DNA of 15,508 bases from JAUZQZ01 sp036985955 (GCA_036985955.1 BTQQ01000025.1:1-15508), one strand, 5' to 3'; positions 7,539 through 15,013 are shown, numbered from the stretch's first letter. Numbers and translations: made by a program. The notes: generated from the letters alone by a model not told the origin.

Positions 7539-10088
7539 CTACAGCTTCGCACTGCGCAATCTGAGCGCATTGGTAATCACGGAGACGGAACTGAAACTCA
7601 TTGCCGCCGCGGCAATCACTGGCGACAATAGCAGCCCGAAAACGGGATAGAGCACCCCCGCGGCAATGGGTACACCGGCTGAATTGTAGATGAAGGCAAA
7701 GAACAGGTTCTGGCGGATATTCTTCATCGTGGCGCGGGAAAGTCTTCGGGCGCGTACAATGCCGGTGAGATCACCTTTGACCAGCGTTACCCCTGCCGAC
7801 TCCATCGCCACATCCGTACCGGTACCCATGGCAATGCCGACATGCGCCTGCGCCAGCGCCGGTGCATCATTAATGCCGTCACCGGCCATGGCCACGATTT
7901 TACCTTCATCCTGGAGTTTTTTGACCACCGCAGCCTTTTGGTCAGGCAGTACCTCCGCCTCAAAACGATCAATGCCCAGTTTGGAGGCAACTGCACTTGC
8001 AGTATTACGATTGTCTCCTGTCAGCATCATCACTTCAATGCCTTCCTCGTGCAGAGCCTTGATCGCGCCGGGCGTGGAAGCTTTGACTGGATCAGACACA
8101 CCTAGCAGTCCCGCGAGCTTCCCATCAACCGCAAGGTGCATCACTGTTTCCCCACCGAGTTGGTGTTCCTCGATGAAGGCTGCCAGGTCATCCGTTTCAA
8201 TGTTGTTATCCTGCATCAGCTTTGCATTGCCCAGCAGGATTGCTTTGCCTCCAACCGAGGCGCTTACGCCTTTTCCGGTTATCGCAGTGAAATTTTCAAC
8301 AAATTCCGGCTCCAGATTCTTCTCTTTTGCACCGGTAACAATGGCATCCGCCAACGGATGTTCACTGGCCCGTTCCAGGCTCATTGCCGTGCGGAGCACT
8401 GTATCTTCATCAACACTTCCAATGGCGTGAACAGTCGTCAACACCGGTTTGCCCTCGGTCAACGTACCGGTCTTGTCTACCACAACCGTGTTTACTTTTT
8501 CCATAATTTCCAGCGCTTCGGCGTTTTTAATCAGTACGCCGACGGTAGCACCACGGCCTGTACCAACCATGATGGAAATCGGCGTGGCCAGTCCCAGCGC
8601 ACAGGGACAGGCGATAATCAGTACTGCCACGGCATTAACGATGGCATGTGCAAGCCTTGGTTCAGGTCCGAAGATCATCCAGACAGCAAAAGCGATCAGG
8701 GCAATTCCTACCACGGCCGGTACAAAATAACCGGCTACGGCATCGGCCATCTTCTGGATTGGGGCACGTGAGCGCTGTGCCTCAGCCACCATGTTCACGA
8801 TTTGTGACAGCAGCGTGTCCGCGCCTACTTTCTCGGCCCGCATCAGCAGTGAACCATTACCATTGATCGTAGCACCAATCAGTTTCTCCCCGGCAAACTT
8901 TTCTACCGGAACCGGTTCGCCGGTCACCATCGATTCATCGACATTGCTCTCCCCCTCGGTCACCACGCCATCCACCGGCACCTTTTCGCCGGGGCGGATG
9001 CGCAACACATCACCGGCCACCACATCTTCCAGCGGCACATCGGCTTCAGAGCCGTCCGCATTCACACGCCGTGCTGTTTTCGGCGCCATGCCGAGCAGCA
9101 GCTTGATCGCCTCATTGGTGCGAGAGCGGGCGCGCAGTTCCAGCACTTGCCCCAACAACACCAGGGCAGTGATCACCGCTGCGGCCTCGAAATAGACATC
9201 AACCAGCCCGCCCTCCATCTGCATGACAGGTGGAAATATCCCCGGCAGCAGCAGCGCAACCATGCTGTATATCCAGGCCACGCCCACGCCGAGGCCAATC
9301 AAGGTAAACATGTTCAGGTTCCATGTTTTGATGGAAAGGGCAAAGCGCTCAAAAAACGGCCAGCCTCCCCACAGGATCACGGGTGTAGCCAAAACAAATT
9401 CAATCCATTGCACCGTGCCCATGCTCAAGCCGGTTGGCAACCAGCCGGGAGCCAGATCCGCCACCATGGCCAGAATAAATACCGGCACAGCCAACAGGGT
9501 GCTTACCTTGAAACGGCGGCTCATGTCCTCCAGTTCAGGGTTTTCCTCTTCAATAGCCACAGTTCTTGGCTCCAGTGCCATACCACATTTGGGACAGGAG
9601 CCGGGGCCGTCACTGACAATCTCGGGATGCATCGGGCAAAAGTATTCCGTTTTTTGTGCCAGTACCGGTGCTGCCATCGGTTCCAGTGCCATGCCGCATG
9701 ATTTACATATGCCCGGGCCTTTCTGCTCCTGGCCGGGACACATCGGACAGAAGTACATTGCCTCGGGATTTTCCGGCACTGTGGCTTTGGCAGCATGATG
9801 GTGCGCACAGGATTCGCCCTTGCCCTCGTAAGCTGCCGGGTCAGCCGAGAACTTCTCCACGCAGTGCTGGCTGCAAAAGCGGTAGGTTTTCTCCGCATGT
9901 TTGATGCGATGCGGCGACTCGGGTTTGACATGCATGCCGCATACCGGATCAATGGTGAACTGGTCAGGTTCGGATTTAAATTTCTCCACGCAATGGGCAC
10001 TGCAAAAATGCCATATATGTCCGTCATGCTCCATGCTATGGGGTGAATCCTTTTTGACTTCCATGCCGCAAACCGGGTCAATATTCAT
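7539..10088 (-). CDS. copA: Copper-type P1B ATPase with two YHS and two heavy-metal-binding domains
   Basis: An 849-residue inner-membrane cation pump, most likely exporting Cu(I). Order of parts: YHS domain 1 (DPVCGMEV 4-11, HFCSAHC 27-33), YHS domain 2 (DPVCGMHV 47-54, RFCSQHC 70-76), a His cluster at 95-98, heavy-metal-binding motif 1 at 112-137, motif 2 at 149-174, then eight membrane helices from about 194. Catalytic features are CPC at 494-496, DKTGT at 538-542 with phosphorylated Asp538, SEHPLA at 575-580, TGDN at 690-693 and GDGINDAP at 737-744. The YN in helix 7 (801-802) and MSFSS in helix 8 are copper-subtype signatures. There is no N-terminal HMA domain with CxxC. The first metal-binding motif is altered, reading CPMCPG where CPMHPE is usual. 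The ATG at 10088-10086 has an AAGGAGA site, so I prefer it to longer in-frame starts up to 10142. Confidence 0.95.
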   Translation of the reverse strand: MNIDPVCGMEVKKDSPHSMEHDGHIWHFCSAHCVEKFKSEPDQFTIDPVCGMHVKPESPHRIKHAEKTYRFCSQHCVEKFSADPAAYEGKGESCAHHHAAKATVPENPEAMYFCPMCPGQEQKGPGICKSCGMALEPMAAPVLAQKTEYFCPMHPEIVSDGPGSCPKCGMALEPRTVAIEEENPELEDMSRRFKVSTLLAVPVFILAMVADLAPGWLPTGLSMGTVQWIEFVLATPVILWGGWPFFERFALSIKTWNLNMFTLIGLGVGVAWIYSMVALLLPGIFPPVMQMEGGLVDVYFEAAAVITALVLLGQVLELRARSRTNEAIKLLLGMAPKTARRVNADGSEADVPLEDVVAGDVLRIRPGEKVPVDGVVTEGESNVDESMVTGEPVPVEKFAGEKLIGATINGNGSLLMRAEKVGADTLLSQIVNMVAEAQRSRAPIQKMADAVAGYFVPAVVGIALIAFAVWMIFGPEPRLAHAIVNAVAVLIIACPCALGLATPISIMVGTGRGATVGVLIKNAEALEIMEKVNTVVVDKTGTLTEGKPVLTTVHAIGSVDEDTVLRTAMSLERASEHPLADAIVTGAKEKNLEPEFVENFTAITGKGVSASVGGKAILLGNAKLMQDNNIETDDLAAFIEEHQLGGETVMHLAVDGKLAGLLGVSDPVKASTPGAIKALHEEGIEVMMLTGDNRNTASAVASKLGIDRFEAEVLPDQKAAVVKKLQDEGKIVAMAGDGINDAPALAQAHVGIAMGTGTDVAMESAGVTLVKGDLTGIVRARRLSRATMKNIRQNLFFAFIYNSAGVPIAAGVLYPVFGLLLSPVIAAAAMSFSSVSVITNALRLRSAKL

Positions 10089-10108
10089 GGTGCTTCTCCT
10101 TGATTTCT

Positions 10109-10253
10109 TGTAACTACTCAGTACCCCCGTCTTTTGCCCCATGGCGGCGTTGCTGCGATGCTCGAATCCTCACATATAACCACATATGCTACGGATTCTG
10201 TGCGTCCGTCGTCTTGCCATAAAGCAAAATCCAGGGCTCCTGAATAGTTGCGA
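10109..10253. repeat. Long imperfect palindrome in the gap between the FAD oxidoreductase gene and copA
   Basis: The 175-base gap is mostly one large inverted repeat. The outer arm starting ACTACTCAG at 10113 matches the reverse complement of the arm ending near 10248 (ACTATTCAG...) at 24 of the first 33 positions without gaps. The inner ends are a perfect GAATCC (10164-10169) and GGATTC (10193-10198), enclosing a smaller CATAT/ATATG pair. Five of the nine outer mismatches are C on the left arm against T on the reversed right arm, which become G-U pairs in an RNA read from the minus strand. It could be a dispersed palindromic repeat that now forms a leader hairpin for copA. I see no clear CueR- or CopY-type operator. 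A TATAAT hexamer sits at 10263-10268 on the copA strand, overlapping the previous stop codon, but has no good -35 partner. Confidence 0.55.
10221..10244 (-). terminator. Possible weak rho-independent terminator after the FAD oxidoreductase gene
   Basis: On the minus strand TTCAGG-AGC-CCTGGA forms a 6-bp stem (one G-T pair) with a 3-base loop, followed by TTTTGCTTT. It lies about 20 bases past the stop of the FAD oxidoreductase gene. The stem is short and it also belongs to the right arm of the larger palindrome, so the terminator role is uncertain. Confidence 0.3.
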
Positions 10254-10263
10254 TTTCTCAATA

Positions 10264-11442
10264 TTATATCCTGGTTCCGGCTTTGCCGCAGCGGCACCAG
10301 GTGCAGACGCACCCGGGATGCGTGCAAAGATATTTCTTACGCTTGCTGGGAAGCACCCGATTTGCCCACGGGAACAACAGACGGGTATACCACTGCTCCT
10401 GATGGTGCCGCACCAGCCATTGCCGTATATCACCGGCTTCAGCCAGGTGCCTTAAAAAACGGGTATATCCACCTTTCCCCAGCCTGGAGTACAGAAATCG
10501 GTTCACAATGCCCGCGCGCATCTTTTTCCCCAGCGCCTGCTGCCACATCCGGTCGTAGACTTCCGGCTTGCCCTGTAGCCAGGCTTGGGCCGCCAGGTGC
10601 CCGGATACCAGGGCATAACGCATCCCGAAACCCCACAGCGCATCCTGAAAACCGGCGGCCTCACCGGCATAAAGCACGTTGCCCTTGCGGGCGGTTGCGG
10701 GATAGCTGATGTTGCCCAATCCACCGAACCGTCTGGCGTCCTCCCCGATTGAAAAATCGAGATGTTGCTGAAAAAAGTCTGCACTCCTCTCAAGATAGAC
10801 ATGCTCACTGTGGAAATCGTCGAATATACAGATGGCCAATGTGGCTTGCCCTTGGTGGATCAGCAGATAGGCATAGCCCTTTGGGGCGAGATCATCGGAT
10901 AGTGCGGCATAGGCGCCATCCGCCATATCGGTGCTGAACTGATACCCCGCGGCAATGACATCACCGGCTCTGGGACCTTCGGCACATATTCCGCCTTCGG
11001 GCAATCTCCGGATACGATCGCCAAACCGCACCTCGACGCCCAGCGCACGCGCCTGGGCAAGCAGCGCGCTATCGAATGTGTCCTCACCGCTACCACGGCG
11101 CACCAGATAGAACAGTGGTTGTTTGCTGGTGTAATGGAAGATTTGGCCGGAAGGGCCATAGACCGTAAGGTGCGTAAATCCGGCATGCGGAAAATCAGGT
11201 TCAATCCCCATCCGCTCCAGCGTGCCGATCACATTCCCTGTATCGGTCCAGTTTTCCTGTCCCTGAAAGTCGCCATGGAAACGCGATCCCACCGTTCGTT
11301 TGCGCTCATGAACCACAGCCTTGCCGCCTGCCCGGGCACAGGTAATGGCAGCCGCCAGTCCGGCAGGCCCGGCACCGGAAATGTGTAGCACTTTCTTGCT
11401 CAGGTTTGACGATATTTGTTGGGAAGTCAGGCTATTTAGCAA
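10264..11442 (-). CDS. FAD-dependent oxidoreductase, geranylgeranyl-reductase-like, with Cys-rich C-terminal tail
   Basis: A 392-residue flavoprotein. The Rossmann FAD motif GAGPAGLAAA is at 23-32, followed by the acidic end of the second strand at VVHERKR, and the second FAD motif GEAAGFQDALWGFG is at 260-273. This layout fits the group that includes geranylgeranyl reductases and related NAD(P)/FAD oxidoreductases, but the substrate is unknown. The last 20 residues form a dense Cys cluster, C373, C378, C380, C383 and C385, in CTHPGCVCTWCRC, which looks like a metal or iron-sulfur site or a redox tail. The start is uncertain. I use the TTG at 11442-11440, because an in-frame stop lies just upstream and because before the nearby mobile-element insertion the patatin stop would have lain only 4 bases away. 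A GTG at codon 18 is the alternative. No strong ribosome binding site is seen. Confidence 0.8.
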   Translation of the reverse strand: MLNSLTSQQISSNLSKKVLHISGAGPAGLAAAITCARAGGKAVVHERKRTVGSRFHGDFQGQENWTDTGNVIGTLERMGIEPDFPHAGFTHLTVYGPSGQIFHYTSKQPLFYLVRRGSGEDTFDSALLAQARALGVEVRFGDRIRRLPEGGICAEGPRAGDVIAAGYQFSTDMADGAYAALSDDLAPKGYAYLLIHQGQATLAICIFDDFHSEHVYLERSADFFQQHLDFSIGEDARRFGGLGNISYPATARKGNVLYAGEAAGFQDALWGFGMRYALVSGHLAAQAWLQGKPEVYDRMWQQALGKKMRAGIVNRFLYSRLGKGGYTRFLRHLAEAGDIRQWLVRHHQEQWYTRLLFPWANRVLPSKRKKYLCTHPGCVCTWCRCGKAGTRI

Positions 11443-11465
11443 CGGATTATTCCATCATCTCACGC

Positions 11466-11633
11466 TTAAGGAAGCGCTGAATAAATCTTGTTCGATGAGA
11501 CTGCAATGGAAAATGAGCGAGTTCAAGGCAAGGATTGCAAGTCATAGCACCGCTATGGCTTAAATCTTTAACGCAGAAATCGCTTATTTTACATACAGTA
11601 TCGCGGATCATGGTTTGTTCAGCACTTCCTTAA
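11466..11633. mobile_element. Miniature inverted-repeat element (160 bp) with TTAA target duplications
   Basis: Core 11470-11629. The left end reads GGAAGCGCTGAATAAATC. The reverse complement of the right end reads GGAAGTGCTGAACAAACC, so 15 of 18 positions match and all three differences are C/T. Each end is flanked by TTAA (11466-11469 and 11630-11633), a 4-base direct repeat of the YTAR kind used by IS5-family transposases, and the GGAAG... ends also look IS5-like. It has no transposase frame, so it is a non-autonomous element. Inside is a smaller hairpin, CATAGC-ACC-GCTATG. The element separates the patatin gene from the FAD oxidoreductase gene and overlaps the patatin 3' end. The family assignment is inference from end sequence and target duplication. 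Confidence 0.82.
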
Positions 11634-12540
11634 CAGGCATGATCAGAGGCTGAAGGGCTTCAGGGTTGTTGCACAACGCCTTGGCATGTGGTTTCAATAG
11701 TTTTTTAACCTGATCCATGGCCTGACTCCACACATCCCGGCCTTGTCCGGTTTGAGGCCAGGGCAGTTCCGGCAACTCGGGTTCCAGCACCACGATCAGC
11801 ACCTTGCAACCACAGGGACAACGCCTGAACGTCAGTGCCTGATCGGACAGATACCACGGACGATGCCGGAACAGGAGCGTATCCAGTATTTCAACCATTG
11901 GCCAGGAGTTTCCAGCCACCATATCCGTACCATGGAAGCCCCGTGTGCGGTTGGCAACATGATGGACGATCAATACGTCCAGGTCATGTTTGCAACATAT
12001 TGCATCGGTAGGCGCGAGATCAATCACGGCTCCGTCGCAATAGTGCTCTCCATCAATTTCAACCGGCTGATATAGCAGCGGGATCGCGGAACTCGCGACG
12101 ATGCGTGGAGCCAGTTCACCCTCTGAGAAAACCGTCTTTTCTCCACTGGCCAGACAAATCGCAAGGGCGTGGAAGGGGACCTGGCATTGTTCAAAATACC
12201 TGACGGCCAGATGTTTCCGGCAAAATGCCAGTGCAGCATCCGTTTTGGAGATGCCTGTAAATTTTCGCCCGCGGAAAGCCAACAATTCCCATAATGAGCG
12301 CCTTACCGATCCCGGTTGCCAGAAATTCTCTGGCTGAAGCTGATCAAGGGCTTGAGTCCAGTCCTGCAATGGCGTCCCACTGGCATATACGCCGCCGACG
12401 ATGGCACCTGCACTGCATCCGGCAACCGCCGCAATGGGTAAGTTCAGGTTTTCTATTGCCTGTAGAAAGCCGGTATGGGCATAGACGCCACGCACGCCTC
12501 CCGCGCTCAGCACCACGCCGATACGAATCCCCGCACGCAT
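11608..12540 (-). CDS. Patatin-like phospholipase
   Basis: A 310-residue patatin-family serine hydrolase, expected to cleave acyl chains from membrane lipids with a Ser-Asp dyad. The glycine-rich oxyanion loop is SAGGVRGVY at 12-20. The nucleophile motif GCSAG is at 41-45 with Ser43, and the DGA motif at 169-171 supplies Asp169. An unusual CPCGC lies at 241-245. The ATG at 12540-12538 has only a weak GGCGGG-like site. The last six codons (EVLNKP) and the stop are supplied by the inserted miniature element; without it the frame would have ended PVKREMME. The catalytic part is intact, so activity is probably kept. It lies 71 bases after the glutamate-synthase-like gene and was originally almost contiguous with the FAD oxidoreductase gene. 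Confidence 0.9.
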   Translation of the reverse strand: MRAGIRIGVVLSAGGVRGVYAHTGFLQAIENLNLPIAAVAGCSAGAIVGGVYASGTPLQDWTQALDQLQPENFWQPGSVRRSLWELLAFRGRKFTGISKTDAALAFCRKHLAVRYFEQCQVPFHALAICLASGEKTVFSEGELAPRIVASSAIPLLYQPVEIDGEHYCDGAVIDLAPTDAICCKHDLDVLIVHHVANRTRGFHGTDMVAGNSWPMVEILDTLLFRHRPWYLSDQALTFRRCPCGCKVLIVVLEPELPELPWPQTGQGRDVWSQAMDQVKKLLKPHAKALCNNPEALQPLIMPVKEVLNKP

Positions 12541-12543
12541 CCG

Positions 12544-12612
12544 CTAGCCCGCCGTATCCTGGCACGCACTGCGGAAGCAGGATAGCCGTTTGAACTCCGG
12601 TATATCTTCCAT
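12544..12612 (-). CDS. Possible 22-codon ORF filling the gap before the patatin gene
   Basis: An ATG at 12612-12610 overlaps the stop of the glutamate-synthase-like gene as TGATG, and the frame ends with TAG at 12546-12544, three bases before the patatin ATG. The exact fit suggests a translational bridge between the two genes. The 22-residue peptide (starting MEDIPEFKRL, two Cys) matches nothing I know, and the site before it is weak. It could equally be chance. Confidence 0.25.
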   Translation of the reverse strand: MEDIPEFKRLSCFRSACQDTAG

Positions 12613-14144
12613 CACGAATCTTTTTTTGCCGATGGATTGGTTGTGGTGCCATGCGGGTTGCCTTCAGCCACATCCGGGAAGAGTTGTTGCAAGCCCATGG
12701 AGTGGCCATTTGCCGCCACAATACGGGCATGCCTGCGGCGCAAGGAACGGGGGGCTTCTACGCCACAGGAGTGGGCGATCACCCCAAGCTCATGCACGAT
12801 ATTCCGCACATAGTTTGCCACCATGACACCCTTATCCGCGGGATCAAGGCCACGTTGTAATCGTGGATTATGCGTGGTGATGCCCGTCGGGCAGGTGTTG
12901 CGATTACACTGCATGGCTTGAATGCAGCCCAGAGAAAACATAAAACCCCTTGCCGAATTGATGAAATCAGCTCCCATGCACAAGGCCCACGCTACATCGG
13001 ACGGCGTGACCAGTTTGCCAGAACAGATGATCCTGATTCGCTCCCGCAGGCCATAAGCAATCAAATGGTCAACCACCATTGGCAGGCTTTCAGTCAATGG
13101 CATACCCATATAATCCATCAACGACTCCGGCGCCGCGCCGGTGCCACCGTCGGCACTATCTACGGTAATGAAATCCGGTGCCGAATCTTTGCCGTGTCGG
13201 TGAATCTCCTCAAAAAGCTGATCGAGGACATCACAATCACCGATTACCAGTTTGAAGCCCACCGGCTTGCCTGTAACACTGCGCACGCGTTCCACCATGT
13301 CTATCAGATCACCGGGGTTGCCGATATCTGTATGGCGATTCGGGCTGACCGACGCCTCACCTTGCGGTATGCCGCGAATCTCCGCGATCTCTTCGGTGAC
13401 CTTTCCTCCCGGAAGTATGCCGCCCTTACCCGGCTTGGCCCCCTGACTGAGCTTGATTTCAAACATCCGCACTTGTTCATGGGCGGCGATCGCGCGTAGT
13501 CGCTCATCACAGAGGCGACCCGCCTCATCCCTGACGCCGTACTTGGCCGTGCCGATCTGGAACACGATATCGCCACCCCCCTCCAGATGCCAACGGGAGA
13601 GTCCTCCTTCCCCCGTATTGAGCCAGCAGCCGGACATCGCCGCTCCCTGAGACAGAGCCTGTACAGCCACCCTGGAGAGCGCCCCATAGCTCATCGCTGA
13701 AATATTGAAAACGCTTTGGGCCTGATAAGGGTGCAGGCATTCCGGGCCGATGGTCACAGGTGCAACCGGAGCGAACTCTTCCGCCAGCTTCGGAAACGGG
13801 CTATTGACGAAATATATAGTTCCAAGCGGGTGGAGATCGCGTGTCGATCCAAAGGCTGCGGTATGCATCTCATTTCTGGCCGCACGGTAAACCCACTCCC
13901 GCTGTGTCCGGTTAAACGGCATCTCTTCACGGTCCATGGCAAAGAAATATTGCCTGAAAAAGACGCCCAGATGCTCAAACCAGCCACGGAAACGCCCAAT
14001 GAGCGGATAATTATGGCGGATCGCATGCCTTGTCTGCATGACATCTGCAATGAACATGAGCAAACCTGCTAGCAGGATCAGCGCAAACAGCAGCACCAGT
14101 CCTGCCAGTAGCCAATGTGTGAACCAATCCATCCAGCTGATCAT
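12612..14144 (-). CDS. Membrane-anchored FMN-binding glutamate-synthase family protein
   Basis: A 510-residue protein with one or two N-terminal membrane segments (about residues 7-36) followed by a glutamate-synthase-like FMN barrel. Typical pieces are ISAMSYGALS near 148, NTGEGGLSRWH near 176, SQGAKPGKGGILPG near 233, and SADGGTGAAPESL near 330. The 3Fe-4S motif is C-x5-C-x4-C with Cys407, Cys413 and Cys418, in GCIQAMQCNRNTCPTGI. There is no N-terminal glutaminase domain and no GltD partner nearby, so ordinary NADPH-dependent glutamate synthesis from glutamine is not supported; the true reaction of this family is unknown to me. I chose the ATG at 14144-14142; a TTG at 14162 and an ATG at 14132 are in-frame alternatives. 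The neighbouring FAD oxidoreductase could supply electrons, which is inference. Confidence 0.88.
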   Translation of the reverse strand: MISWMDWFTHWLLAGLVLLFALILLAGLLMFIADVMQTRHAIRHNYPLIGRFRGWFEHLGVFFRQYFFAMDREEMPFNRTQREWVYRAARNEMHTAAFGSTRDLHPLGTIYFVNSPFPKLAEEFAPVAPVTIGPECLHPYQAQSVFNISAMSYGALSRVAVQALSQGAAMSGCWLNTGEGGLSRWHLEGGGDIVFQIGTAKYGVRDEAGRLCDERLRAIAAHEQVRMFEIKLSQGAKPGKGGILPGGKVTEEIAEIRGIPQGEASVSPNRHTDIGNPGDLIDMVERVRSVTGKPVGFKLVIGDCDVLDQLFEEIHRHGKDSAPDFITVDSADGGTGAAPESLMDYMGMPLTESLPMVVDHLIAYGLRERIRIICSGKLVTPSDVAWALCMGADFINSARGFMFSLGCIQAMQCNRNTCPTGITTHNPRLQRGLDPADKGVMVANYVRNIVHELGVIAHSCGVEAPRSLRRRHARIVAANGHSMGLQQLFPDVAEGNPHGTTTNPSAKKDS

Positions 14145-14214
14145 TTCAGAGTTTCCATTCAATCATTATCACCTTGCTCCCGTGGTTTCGCGCTGCGTAA
14201 TATCAACACATGGC

Positions 14215-14266
14215 CGATCATCCAGCCGGGACGGCAAACACAAGGACAAAAAACAATGCCAGCGCC
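14215..14266 (-). pseudogene. Remnant of a permease 3' end, paralogous to the gene at 6285-7469
   Basis: These 52 bases match 6282-6333 at 47 positions and all five differences are transitions. Read in the permease frame the remnant encodes ALALFFVLVFAVPAG followed by TGA, against ALALLFVLVFAVPAG in the intact gene. Four of the five changes are at third codon positions, so the copy was once under coding selection. Upstream of the match the frame no longer resembles the permease. The rest of the gap (14163-14359) between the glutamate-synthase-like gene and the DUF5676 gene shows no other feature I can support. Most likely a second permease gene was deleted here. Confidence 0.7.
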
Positions 14267-14359
14267 GACAATGGGCGGTGCCGTGGCCGGCGCGCATATC
14301 TCGGTTGTCGAAGCGGAAGCCATGCTTTGCTCAACCTTGTATCCGGTTGAAGCGCATCC

Positions 14360-14635
14360 TCAATCGTTGTAGCGACGTGATGAACGTGAAGCAAACACGT
14401 TATAAAGTGGAACCCAGATCAGCGCCACATACCAGCCATAGCCATAGGCCTCGATCAGCCCGATGAAAAAGCTGCTCCAGTTGATGCCGGTGAATCCTGG
14501 CAGCAGCTTTTGCCAGGCCGTGTACATCGCATGCTCGGGGAACAGCGCATCAAACGCGACACATAGCGCAAAGGTGATGGCCAGGAACAGGCTGCTGGCG
14601 TGGCCAACGGCCACAAGAGAAATTCTGTTATTCAT
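14360..14635 (-). CDS. DUF5676-type small membrane protein
   Basis: A 91-residue protein with two hydrophobic segments (about 9-32 and 52-78). The pattern LFPEHAMYTAWQKLLPGF at 31-48 and YGYGWYVALIWVPLYN at 64-79 fits DUF5676, a family of two-helix membrane proteins often found near copper pumps and YHS-domain proteins. The function is not known. The ATG at 14635-14633 has a strong AAGGAGG site 6 bases upstream and overlaps the 3' end of the YHS membrane-protein gene by 8 bases, so the two are probably translated together. Confidence 0.8.
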   Translation of the reverse strand: MNNRISLVAVGHASSLFLAITFALCVAFDALFPEHAMYTAWQKLLPGFTGINWSSFFIGLIEAYGYGWYVALIWVPLYNVFASRSSRRYND

Positions 14636-14921
14636 GGCTGGCCTCCTTGATATGTTTATGGATGAACAACGAAGGCTGTTCGTCGAACTGGTCCAGGCAT
14701 TTTCTTGAGCAAAAACGATAGAGATTCCCCTGATACATTACGCCATAGCCTTTATCTGTACCAACTTCTTTTCCACAAACCGGATCAATGAACTTTCCCT
14801 GATCCGAACCATCATGCCCCGTATGCCCGCCATGACCATGTACCATGTGAGCCCCACATCCAAATCGCATCATCAAATAAAAAAACAATGCGAACAGAAT
14901 AAACGAGCTTAGTCCTTCCAT
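14628..14921 (-). CDS. Small membrane-anchored YHS-domain protein with His-rich linker
   Basis: A 97-residue protein. A single hydrophobic segment spans about residues 5-20, followed by a His-rich stretch HMVHGHGGHTGH at 25-36 and then a YHS domain (DPVCG at 46-50, YRFCSRKC at 68-75). YHS domains are small Cys-containing folds tied to transition-metal binding and occur beside copper and silver pumps. The likely role is metal capture or delivery at the inner membrane. The start at 14921-14919 is supported by an AAAGGAGG site. It overlaps the DUF5676 gene by 8 bases. The YHS domain resembles the two at the N-terminus of the P1B ATPase encoded at 7539-10088. Confidence 0.85.
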   Translation of the reverse strand: MEGLSSFILFALFFYLMMRFGCGAHMVHGHGGHTGHDGSDQGKFIDPVCGKEVGTDKGYGVMYQGNLYRFCSRKCLDQFDEQPSLFIHKHIKEASHE

Positions 14922-15001
14922 GCCGTGCCTCCTTTAGCCGATAAATTGGGTATAAACTCGGGAATGGATTCCTTATATCCGCGATATCCGCCGCTAAACA
15001 A
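14909..15001 (-). CDS. Possible 30-codon ORF between the two YHS genes
   Basis: The stop codon of the upstream YHS-HMA gene is fused to a strong site, TAAGGAG, and 8 bases later a TTG at 15001-14999 opens a 30-codon frame ending inside the next gene start (TAA at 14911-14909). The site is well placed for this TTG and too far from the next annotated start, which has its own. The peptide begins FSGGYRGYKE after the initiator and has no motif I recognise. Translation is plausible but unproven. Confidence 0.35.
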   Translation of the reverse strand: MFSGGYRGYKESIPEFIPNLSAKGGTAWKD

Positions 15002-15013
15002 GTGCAATTCTCC

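Noticed and set aside
11470..11629. Promoter reading out of the miniature element towards the FAD oxidoreductase gene
   Set aside because: A TAAAAT hexamer is present but no acceptable -35 sequence lies at proper spacing.
14159..14323. 54-codon minus-strand frame covering the permease remnant
   Set aside because: It reads the conserved 52 bases in a different frame from the permease, while the substitutions fit third positions of the permease frame; no convincing ribosome binding site.
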